Shown: piece by piece, positions 55,081 through 64,000 of the stretch
How positions within the stretch are numbered: the stretch's first letter is position 1
Layout: every line of letters begins with the position of its first letter
Source of the DNA: Manduca sexta
Lineage: Eukaryota; Arthropoda; Insecta; Lepidoptera; Sphingidae
Direction: 5' to 3'
Assembly (NCBI RefSeq): GCF_014839805.1
Contig: NC_051140.1
Span: 8,639,826 to 8,703,825, forward strand
DNA length: 64,000 nt
The notes under the pieces: model-generated
The model's input: only the letters and a program-made list of their open reading frames with translations
Database searches by the model: none
What the model was told of the DNA's origin: nothing
Program-made: the position numbers and the translations under genes

Positions 55081-57004
55081 GTAGTCAAGACGAACACGTA
55101 GGTCATGTAGGATTAGTAAGCTTCGTCACCCATAACACTCGAGTAGTGATCACTGCTTCGTACATAATTCATTTATATATTGTGACCAGTCAAACATGGA
55201 AAAATGAAATATTTTTTTGCGAATCCTGTATTCGTGTTACAACTTAATTTAGCAAGACTATTAACACCAAAGGTGTCAAGTTAATAGAATAGGGTTACTT
55301 CTAACTTGAAAAATCTGTTCCTATATTATTAGTATCCGGCGACCTTTTACAGGTCCCAATACAAAAAAAAAATTAGTAAATTCTACCAAATTTTAAAGCC
55401 AGGGTCCGGTGGACCTTTTCGAGTTTTAGCCAACCTATTAACACAATTGTTATGCCAATAATTAACACGATTTTAAAAACATTGGCAGTTGCTTTACAAA
55501 ACCTACAACAAACATGTTGATCCGCATTTGTCCACGACACCAGTGAAGATCACAGACGGTCGACCCTCGATACGATGCGCTATCAATGTTATGTTATGGT
55601 GATCGAACGTTTACAAGTCTAGACATTGGATAGAATTCATGCAATCGGTTCCCACGCAAAACTGCGGCAAATTCGTTTCGGTTGACATCTTTTTTCATAG
55701 CCCGAGCGATAGTGAAGGGATTTCTTTGATGAAAATGATAATGGTCGGCTTATTTATCTGTATAAAATACACTTTAAATTGATGATAAAGGTTTTTATTA
55801 AATGAAATCTATAAGAAGACTCAATTACGTAAGAAATTAACTCTATGGTTTATTTGGGTATCGGACCCCGCAGTCAACATCGGGAGAAACCTGCGCATGG
55901 AATACTGGAATCTGTAGGCTTAGCTACTGCAGGGTACTAGAAGAAATTTCGTAGGGGGTAACTGGGAATGAAGTGTAAGGGAAAGGGTAAGGAAACCTCT
56001 TAGGATGGGAGGACAGGAGAAGGGCAGGGAATGTTTGCGAGCTTTTACAGACTATAATGTGAATTGGAAACCATGAGGTATAAAATACTAGTACCACAAT
56101 TAACCAAAATTAACTGCGTGCCTAGGGCCGCGACAAATGTGTGTGTGATCCTGTGCATTGTCGTGGATTCGATGTAGAGAGAACTGTATGGGTTACCTAG
56201 CAGAAATATTACTAGAGACATATGCTTCCTCCTCCCGATTTCTATTACATTTTTTGTAATACCTTAGGATTGCTGGTTTTATAATACTGAATTGTAAAAT
56301 ACTCTAAAAAATATTCAGGAAGTCACAGACTAAAGAGAGAGGGGAAATTTTATTGCAGACAATACGCAAAAGATATTAACCGTAAACATGCGGTTCGTCG
56401 ATACAATACAAACAATGATTACACCACAAACGTGGTTTAAGCTTTACGAATTGTAAATATTTGTTTTTAATATCCATTATTGCGTTGAAACAGGAATGTA
56501 AACGTTATTTTGTGAAGCATACATTGAATTTCAGATATGGGGTTCTGTAACATAGGCTCTATCATCTAAGTAGATAATAGTCTGAATTAGAAACATCAAA
56601 TTAGTTCTTTCTAAAAATCACAAAAATATTTAACGTTGTTCTTAAGTCCATGACGGCTTTGTATGTTTATTACCCTTAATGTTTTATTTAATATTGCAAA
56701 AGACGTTCTAAAAGTTTTTTGTTCTAAATTGCCATTAACAGAAAACAAATTTGCCAAAGAATGGAAAAATTATTCGTTCATTATTTTTGATCGGAAGCCT
56801 AATCCAGTGTACTTAATATGGTTCGTGCGTTTGATTACAAGGCAATAAATTTTCCGTATAACCGCAATAAACTATATTTTTGGAAGTAAATCCAATTCGC
56901 ATATTTTTGTCGATTGTTTTCAATGATTAATTTTATAAATTAAGTAGAATCATATGCATGTAATAATTTACACGTTTATTATAAATATAAATACTTGTAT
57001 AATG
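55081..57004. other. Unique sequence with complex and purine-rich patches
   Basis: From 55490 to 55700 the sequence is of balanced composition ('gaagatcacagacggtcgac', 'ctcgatacgatgcgctatc'). From about 55920 to 56040 the plus strand is strikingly purine-rich ('gaagtgtaagggaaagggta', 'gggaggacaggagaaggg'). Neither resembles repeats in the window. No exon could be supported. Confidence 0.35.
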
Positions 57005-57095
57005 AATTATCATCATTAGCCGGTTTTCCACTGCTGAACATGGAACTCCCCAGAAGATTTGCAGATCAACCTATTGGAAGTAGGTGTGATGAATA
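57005..57095 (-). repeat. Retroelement tail fragment ('ccactgctg' type)
   Basis: Plus-strand reading 'tatcatcattagccggtttt', 'ccactgctgaacatggaact', 'ccccagaagatttgcagatc' matches the reverse complement of the widespread '...gaggcctatgtccagcagtgga...tgatgatga' tail of insect retroelements. Diverged. Confidence 0.55.
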
Positions 57096-57197
57096 CAGTT
57101 TCAGTAAGTAATTAGATTATCTAATTATTTAAAAATGTATAAAAAATGTACTAAAACTTTCTATTCAATAAATTAGATTTTTACCAACCATTTCTCT

Positions 57198-57403
57198 CAA
57201 TGCTAGCTTTTCGTAAGACAATTTTTGGGAGCCCATTTTTGAAATTGTCCAAACTATTTGGCACATCGATGGCTTTCAATCAAATAAAATATCCATTCTT
57301 ACTCATACGGAATCTTCAACGGGAATTCGTTTGGGTGTTCCCTCTGGAGTGCCAATTTTCCTGGTTCAGCTTATTCGACAATAACATACAATTTCGTTAC
57401 GAG
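57198..57403 (+). pseudogene. Degraded Jockey-like reverse transcriptase fragment
   Basis: The frame reads FGSPFLKLSKLFG near its start, like the 'GF...PFLKW(L/F)xSYL' segment that precedes the SGVPQGS motif in Jockey-clade RTs. Downstream, 'tctggagtgcca' encodes SGVP in a neighbouring frame and LFDNNI in the original frame occupies the place of LF(I/V)NDI. The order and spacing fit RT blocks 3-4 with a frameshift and decay. Only about 70 codons remain; the catalytic FADD block is not visible. Confidence 0.45.
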
Positions 57404-57729
57404 TGACCGAAAATCAGATTTTATTTCGTACCTATTGATATTATTTGATAAAAGTAATTTTTCATTCTATTATGTCCTTAATAACGTCGAAAATTAAACT
57501 TAAAGCAGTTAGAATTAGAGTCTACCCAGATCACAAAAACAGTAAGTATTCAATTCTTATCATACAGTAAATAAATACATAAGAGAACACAGCTTATGCT
57601 GAGATGGCCTAGTAGTCGTTGTTGGGACATGGAATATGGTTTAAGCACTTTGTTTTATATATGTATATAAGTAAATCACTTGTACCGCGACAATAAATCA
57701 TTTATTCTTTCTTTTATTTTCTTTCAAAA
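57404..57729. other. AT-rich spacer
   Basis: 'cgcgacaataaatcatttat' near 57690 is like a LINE/polyadenylation tail and may belong to the decayed element upstream. Nothing else seen. Confidence 0.4.
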
Positions 57730-57739
57730 TATAAGGTAT

Positions 57740-58059
57740 GTGAAAAAGCGGCGATAGCGTAGTTGGTTGTAGAACAGACTGACGAGACGAATGTTCGCAG
57801 GTTCAAAACCCAAGGGCATACACCTCTGACTTTTCTAAAAGTATGTGTGTATTCTTTGGGAATTATCGCTTGATTTAACGGTGACGGAAAACATCGTGAG
57901 GAAACCTACAACCTGAGAAGTTCTCTATAGGAATTTTGAAGGTGTGTAAAGTCTACCAACCCGCACTAGGCCAGCATGGTAGACTAAGGCCTAATCCCTC
58001 TCAGTAGTAGAGGAGGCCCGTGCCTAACAGTGGGACAGTATATACAGAGCTGATATTAT
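57740..58059 (+). repeat. SINE B, copy 5, with target duplication
   Basis: A tRNA-like head 'agcggcgatagcgtagttgg' and B-box-like 'gcaggttcaaaaccca' are followed by the complete body and the tail 'agagctgatattatta'. TATAAGGTAT occurs at 57730-57739 and 58060-58069, a 10 bp direct repeat that fits the target-site duplication. The TTAA site is present and unoccupied ('gatttaacgg'). Confidence 0.92.
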
Positions 58060-58069
58060 TATAAGGTAT

Positions 58070-58877
58070 ATTAATTAAGACTTTATATACCTAATGTTTC
58101 TGTTAAAACAAAACCATGTCCTCCACAGTAACACTGAAGCACTATTAACTAAGATTTTGCTATCAAAAACAATGACCCTAATTCCTACAAACAACTTTAA
58201 TTTTCTTTCGTGTTATTTTGAGTAAAGCAACGTCTTATAGTTGTACCTTGAGGGCCCATTTAGTATTATTCCGTGCGATATGAAAACAGTATTCTCTTAA
58301 GTCCCTCTCCTGTCCGCAATTCGCGCGGTCTAAGACAAAGGTTCAGATATAGCAGTTTTCATTGTTATTTTTATAGGAAAACGTTAAAGATGAGTTAAAA
58401 GTTTGTTTTTTTAGGTTTTATGTGTAATTATTTTTTTGTTATTTGTATAAATGGTTTATTATCGCCGTTGGTATTGTATTAAAATTTATAAATAAAAAAA
58501 AAATGATTTATTTATATACTTTATTGCCACAATGGGACAATAATTTCTAGTTAACATTTTATTTGAAAAACTTCATTATTATAATATTTTGTTTTAATTA
58601 TAGTATTAATATTACATTACCCAAATTGTATTTGACGTTTTTATGTATATCCTGGGTTTGAAGAAAGCTTGACGAGACATAGTTAGGTAGTTACAATCTA
58701 TGTAATAGCTAACATTGAGTTATATTTATTTTAGATATACAACAATACACGATTAGTTCAAACAACTTATCGGACCGAAAAACATGAATTTGCAAACTAA
58801 ATATCACATCTCTCTGGAGTGAAGCGCAGTAATACGCAAATTGCATTTCGAGTTGACACAAAGATATAGTTAGTTGG
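58070..58877. other. AT-rich unique sequence, no gene seen
   Basis: A short complex patch near 58240-58340 ('gtccctctcctgtccgcaat', 'tcgcgcggtctaagac'). Nothing identified. Confidence 0.4.
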
Positions 58878-59288
58878 ATATAGATCATTTCATTCACGAA
58901 GACGCGCCCCACTACTTTCAATTATAATCAGTTACAGTGAGCGTAAGTGCGTGCACGCGCACATTACGATGGATAGCGTCGGGCAAATTGTACTACAATA
59001 TTAATAAGTGTAATTCTAACCGCCGGTGGCCTGGGTCTTGAGCTTCGCCATCGGAGGGTCATTATTTTTTTTATATTTTTATATGTATGTTTTTCTTTTT
59101 TTAATGTATGCGTAAAAATGTAAAAAAAAACCTTTTAAAATAAAGAGAATTGACCAAGTGTAAGTAATATAAAGACTAAGTTTCGTATATAAGTATAATT
59201 GTAACGTTTTTGTGCTGCTCATGCACACTGTAAGTTGGCGATTAAGGAAAGTAGTGGTGCGCGTCTTCGTGAATGAAATGACCTATAT
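58878..59288. mobile_element. TIR element with GC-rich core
   Basis: Left arm 58878-58919 (atatagatcatttcattcac, then gaagacgcgccccactactt) matches the complement of right arm 59247-59288 with about three mismatches. Further inward, 'cagtgagcgtaagtgcgtg' and the complement of 'gctgctcatgcacactg' pair weakly. The 411 bp element has an AT-rich right half and a GC-rich core ('ccgccggtggcctgggtc', 'gcttcgccatcggagggtc'). Its only frames are shadows. Superfamily and target duplication undetermined. Confidence 0.8.
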
Positions 59289-62200
59289 ACTATAACAGAA
59301 TTAGGAAATTGTCATAGCGAGTACCATTGAAGTCAGGTTTAGATAAAACCAAATTTATATATAATGTTTTATAAGTTTAAAATTGATACTAGAGAATTAT
59401 TACATTTCAACTAAAAGCTATAAAACTGCATTCTAAAACAATACAATTACGGTCGTTATTTCTACGATTTAATTGTTGCAGCACAACAGTTTAATTTCCT
59501 CAGTGCAATTTGAGCTACCAGACGGAAAATGTGCATTAAAATGCCGTAACACTCATTCTCACAACATTACCGCGATGTATATTTGGCTTACGATTTTAAT
59601 ACTTTTTTTCAAAACTATTTATTTGATTTAAAGAACACATTATTCGAGATTATATTGACTTAAAGAACAGATTTTTTACATGTAAAATCATCAATCATCA
59701 AAAAATTAACATTTATTTTTTAAGGACAATATTATTTGAATTAATAAATATGGTAAAAGTACTGTATGTTTCAATACAGTACAATATATTGAGAATTACG
59801 TAGGATGCTAAAGCTAAGTTGATGTTTATTTTTAAATCAAACTGAATATTGTAAAGCAAAATATTGTCATTGAAACTGCAGTTTAGATAGTTTAGTTCCC
59901 CATAGTATAGTATATTTTTTGTATGATCGACAGGGTACCACGTATTTAATTACGGTAAAATGAAAATACAAGTTAGTTCTATTGTCTTATTACAACGTCG
60001 TTTTTTTTTCAATCATACCTATCATAATGTAATTACATCGCGTATGGATGAAACAAAATTATTTAACTTCAAGCAATATTGTAAAGTTGCTAAGCCAACA
60101 ATTTACAATAACGCGCATTGTTTAAGTTATTAACTTAGTTTAACAGCAAAGCGGATGTAGTGTATCTAGACTATAAATAATGCAGTTCCTCAAATGTAAA
60201 TTAGTATTATGAACTCAAGATTTAGCATTCAGATACTATTTCGCTGGTAAAAGGCAAACAATAAATTCGGTAATAAGAAATATCAAGATGAATCATTTAC
60301 TCTATATATTGCTTTAATTAATTTACTTATTCGGTCACTTCTATGCGGTTCTTAGTAAGCAGTGAAAAGGTAAAGTTTACCTCAATATCCTTAACTTTTG
60401 TGATATAATTTTTTATCAACCATCTGTATTTCTTTCAATATTCATTTGTATATTGTATTCTATACACAACTATCTATGTTCAAAATTACAATAGGTTTAC
60501 AAAAAAGCGGTCATCTTTAGAGAACAACTATTTGTGATAATATCGATTCGTGTAAAAACAGTTACTCAGGGCGCGTCTCGTCTAGTGTGTTTAACATTGA
60601 CTTTGTACATCTGTAGAATCATAATATAAAAACCGATATAATCCACAAAATAGTTTTATTCCAATTATCAGTCTAGGATTCCTAGCGTATCTTTCACGTG
60701 TTGGACAGATTTAATCAAAGCTGCTACAAAGCTCCATTGTAGAATGTGCTTACAATTTAATCAATTGGTCGGCAAAGACGCATTACAAAGGCTTCCTGCA
60801 GCTTTAAACCAATCCTTGACCACCTAACAAAGTTTATGAAACCACGGACTAAGGAATATATAGAATATACTATAATAAATGTTGTGAAAAATACAAAATA
60901 AATTATTTATAGAAAATCTGTTACGTACTGAGAAATATTTTACTATATTTCGAAAACTAGATGGTTTCTTAAATGTATATCTGACTTTGCCAAAAATCAC
61001 ATGTCCTATTTTTATGCAAATAAAAAATATAGATTATATATATTTTTTTTTACATTTCAATCTGCAGTAGAGGAATCTTTAAATAATAAAATAATTTTAT
61101 AATATGCTACTTAAAGCTAAAAATAGAAAAAAAAGGCATTTGATATTAAAATATTTAACTATTTTATCGCTTACTCCCATCAACAAACCGAAAATAGAAT
61201 TGAAAGTCACAATATTATTAATATTTAATACGTTGGTTTAGGATCCTAATGCCGCGTTTAAATCGTGTGCTGAAGTCTAGACGCGTACTGCACGAACGCG
61301 AGTTTATTCTGAACTATGTGAGCAGATTATAAAAATACATTTCTTGAAAATATTCGTGGAATGTTTGCCCTTTAGTAACAGTGTCAGAATTCATGTTGAA
61401 TACGCTTGTGAAGTTGTTTAATTATTCTTCATACGGGGTCATTTTAAAATACACACGTAAAGACATGTATATATCCTAATAGAAGCTAGTAGGTAAAGAC
61501 CTATGCTAACAATGTGTAATATCATCCATGAATAACGAATATTTTTACGAAAAATTCAAGTTTTACTTTCTGACTTTGTATGTTAGTACGAAGATGGTGT
61601 GTGCATAAATGTATTTTTGACTGAAAGTGTGTTATTGCCGCTTCGATAACTTCTCTTAATAGTATTATTAGCATTACGTACATATTAAAGTTATAATTAC
61701 TTTTCAGCTAAGTTTAGACTAGTTCAGGTCGTAAGATTTATTTATTAAATAGTTCAATACATTAAATGTCTACCTGATATCCTCAAAGTTAAGACTGACT
61801 TATTAATACGGCCAATAAAGGCTAACTACCTAGCCAGTAACAGCAAGACACTCCCATACGAGATACATAGCATCTACTGAATCATTATTTGGATATCCTA
61901 TTTTTTATCTGAAAAATTCTATTTGCCCAGTCGTTGCGAAACTGGAAGTTAGGTGGGAAAAACTAAGAAGGAAAACGTTCGAAAACCTAGAACCTAAGTG
62001 TGAGGTCGTACGCAGAGTTAGACATTTTAATATCATTACATTGCTTTCACTGAGCCTTTCAGAACAAAAATCCTTTACTTTTGCTGAGTTGAATTGTCAT
62101 TGAATAGGTACTTACCTCTCCGTAGGCATTGAGCTATTTTTTAGGCTTTTTCAGATACTGTTCGGATCTCGGTTACCCAATACGGTAAGATTGAGGTAAA

Positions 62201-62311
62201 AAAACACGACACGGCTCCATGTAATTTTATTGGGATTGGCCGAGAGACTAATAAGTGCATTGGTCTCTCGATTAAACAAAAACATCAAAATTAAACATCC
62301 CACGCATCGGC
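59289..62311. other. AT-rich unique sequence, no gene seen
   Basis: Contains a 9 bp hairpin (gtactgtat...atacagtac, near 59758-59781), a patch at 60560-60600 ('agggcgcgtctcgtctagtg'), one at 61240-61310 ('gacgcgtactgcacgaacgc') and one at 61920-62030 with 'cagtcgttgcgaaactgg'. None could be identified. The rest is low-complexity. Confidence 0.4.
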
Positions 62312-62650
62312 GCGGCGATAGCCTAGTTGGGTCGGGAAGGGACCGCCGAGATGAATGTCCGCAGGTTCAAATCCCAAGGGCGCACATATCTGACTTTTCT
62401 AAAATTATGTGTGTACTTATTTTTTGTGAATTATCGCTTGCTTTAATGGTGAAGGAAAACATCGTGAGGAAACCTACATAGCTGAGAGGTTCTCTATAGG
62501 AATTTTGAGGGTGTGTGAAGTCTACCAACCCGGACTAGGCCAGCGTGGTAGACTAAGGCCTAATCCCTTTCAGTAGAAGAGGAGGCCCATGCCCAGCAGT
62601 GGGACTGTATACAGTTAAATATAGGGCTGATATTAGTATATTATTATTTT
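62312..62650 (+). repeat. SINE B, copy 6 (full length)
   Basis: A box 'tagcctagttgg' at 62319-62330 and B box 'ggttcaaatcc' at 62364-62374 are intact. Body 'ggtgaaggaaaacatcgtga', 'taggaattttgagggtgtg', 'ggactaggccagcgtggtag', 'gcccagcagtgggactgta' and tail 'gggctgatattagtatatt'. This is the best-preserved head in the window. Its TTAA ('gctttaatggtg') is empty. Confidence 0.93.
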
Positions 62651-63194
62651 ATAGTTAGTTGGTATGCGTTTTTCATAAGCCTGAAAAATAGGTAACTAAT
62701 AAAAAACACATAATTGATACGACACCTTTAATAATTTCATCTAGATAGTTATATTTTTAATACAATTTTATTCACAGTACAAAAATAATTGTACAATATT
62801 CGTAAACTTGTTTGTCTATAATTTACAATTACAACGAAACTTAAATTAAACGGGTACTAATATAATATTACATTATAATTACAAAACTTTGTAATACTTT
62901 ATATCATATAAAATCTATCTATGTGATTTTATAATTATTCTTTTTTTTATTAATTAACACATTATAATAAAATGAATTTTTTTCACTTGTCTAAGCGATT
63001 AATTTTTAAATATGCACCGTCAGCGCACTTCATTGAATAATCTTCATAAGTATAATAGATATAACAGTTCTTTCAACCGACTTCGAAGTAAAGTAATAAA
63101 TTGATAACGAATGTTTCTAATGCTGCCTTTACGCCGTGTCTTATAAATTCTAGATCAGTAATTGTTGTCTGAATTTGTGTAACATAATATTATA
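62651..63194. other. AT-rich unique sequence, no gene seen
   Basis: Very AT-rich. 'caaccgacttcgaagtaaag' at about 63077 weakly recalls the head of repeat E. Confidence 0.4.
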
Positions 63195-63335
63195 AATACA
63201 GGCCTTGTCTAGTTTGGGTACCCCTGGTAATTGCGATGTTTATAATACTTTCCTGTAATTTTATATAATTTTGTATAATTTTAAGCTTTTATGTAAATCT
63301 GATTTGTAATAAACTATTTGAATTTAAATCTATTG
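63195..63335 (+). repeat. Possible LINE 3' tail
   Basis: 'tctagtttgggtacccctgg', 'taattgcgatgtttataat' and 'taataaactatttgaattt' have the look of a Jockey-type LINE 3' UTR ending in an (A)ATAAA-rich tail. There is only one copy in the window and the similarity is from memory. Confidence 0.35.
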
Positions 63336-63589
63336 TACAAATTGAATATATCAAAAATTAATCTTTTGACATCATGCTAATCTACGATTACGTAAGTGTG
63401 TCAAAGTACGAAAAGCAAGAATTTACGTATTATAGTTTACGTTAAGTCATCGTTTTGTTTGAAATCATTTTTTGTATGGAAATTTGAGCGTATTTTGAAT
63501 GAAATATGGCAACGTGAACACTACGAACGTGTTAATATAATCATTATAAAGGTAAACTTAAAATGCATGGGAATCGGATATACGCATGT
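63336..63589. other. AT-rich spacer
   Basis: An 80-codon plus-strand frame (63396-63638) runs into repeat A antisense and shows no domain. Confidence 0.4.
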
Positions 63590-63838
63590 GTTCTTTTTTA
63601 TTACCATAAGTGATGAGACGAGCTTGCCGTTCACCTAATGATAAGCGATACGACTGCCTGTAAACACTAAAAACACAATCCAACACCTTCATTTACAAAG
63701 TATTGTTTGGTATTCCACTGCGTTGGCTATTCTGAAACACGAGATATTAAGACCTATTATGTCCACCGTCTACACTGTTCTTCAAAGCGGAACACATCAG
63801 TGACCACACATTGTTGCTTGGCTGCAGAAATTGAACGT
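63590..63838 (-). repeat. Repeat A, copy 6 (5'-truncated)
   Basis: The minus strand reads 'ctgcagccaagcaacaatgt', 'gtggtcactgatgtgttccg', 'gtagacggtggacataatag', 'ggaataccaaacaatactt', 'cgtatcgcttatcattagg', 'ggcaagctcgtctcatcac' and an A-rich end. It is truncated before the CTCATATATGAG start. Confidence 0.87.
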
Positions 63839-64000
63839 ATAGTACTGTCATGAACTACAGTAGATAAACATGAAAATGTTGATTTAATCACCGCGAACCA
63901 ATATTATAGTATAACGCGTAAATTCTTACTAGAGGTACTAAAGCAAATAAAACATATTTATTTAAGTAATACCTACAAAAGCATTTCGATTTCTACAATT
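63839..64000. other. AT-rich end of window
   Basis: Nothing recognised. Confidence 0.4.

Noticed and set aside
62312..62385. A- and B-box-containing heads of SINE B and C (also 35.3, 37.9 and 57.7 kb) as tRNA genes.
   Set aside because: They lack a full cloverleaf with acceptor stem and anticodon arm and continue into SINE bodies and tails.
1..64000. CRISPR arrays, operons, prophage or bacterial mobile elements.
   Set aside because: No regularly spaced direct repeats, no coding density and no ribosome binding sites; repeat content is that of an insect nuclear genome.

Overview
The window is AT-rich (roughly two thirds A+T by eye) animal nuclear DNA with no recognisable protein-coding exon, no rRNA or free-standing tRNA gene, and no bacterial features. 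It is filled with short interspersed repeats of types I know from moths and butterflies: two tRNA-headed SINE families, several retroelement 3' ends, LINE tails with degenerate 'GGCGAAGCCGCGG'-type ends, the 'accgacttcaaaaaaggaggagg' repeat, and many short terminal-inverted-repeat (TIR) elements. I infer a lepidopteran genome and either a gene desert or one or more very large introns. All family assignments come from comparing copies inside the window and from memory of lepidopteran repeats; no database was searched.

Repeat families, with letters used throughout. A: about 265 bp retroelement 3' end or SINE-sized unit, at 0.25, 28.0, 39.3, 49.1, 51.2 and 63.6 kb, plus a fragment at 42.2 kb. 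B: tRNA-headed SINE with a TATTAT-type tail, at 14.5, 37.6, 40.6, 46.0, 57.7 and 62.3 kb. C: a second tRNA-headed SINE with a GT-rich tail, at 14.2, 20.3, 28.7, 35.1, 43.1 and 44.0 kb, plus a fragment at 35.9 kb. D: about 240 bp retroelement unit with an A-rich 3' end, at 25.3, 29.3, 30.6, 35.4, 47.6 and 53.2 kb. E, F, G, H, J and K: smaller dispersed repeats with two or three copies each. A degraded Jockey-like reverse transcriptase piece lies at 57.2 kb.

DNA-transposon-like non-autonomous elements: 3.66-3.92 kb (CAG...CTG ends), two neighbouring foldback elements at 15.45 and 15.64 kb, 25.38-25.56 kb (nested in a D copy), 33.64-33.91 kb (about 69 bp TIRs, TA-flanked), 58.88-59.29 kb (about 40 bp TIRs), and one TTAA-flanked family present twice (40.69 and 46.22 kb). 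Both TTAA copies sit in the only TTAA noticed in SINE B, in the same orientation relative to the SINE. Two perfect hairpins (13.54 and 34.47 kb) lie inside dispersed repeats and look like template-switch inverted duplications, because sister copies in the window lack them.

The rest is low-complexity AT-rich DNA with a few more complex, GC-richer blocks that could be regulatory DNA, first exons or older repeats (5.9-6.1, 23.55-23.7, 27.35-27.75, 52.6-52.9 and 55.5-56.2 kb). I found no convincing novel multi-gene system. The most informative features are the nested SINE/TTAA-element pair, the template-switch hairpins, and the structured D repeat with its 3' motif shared with other families.
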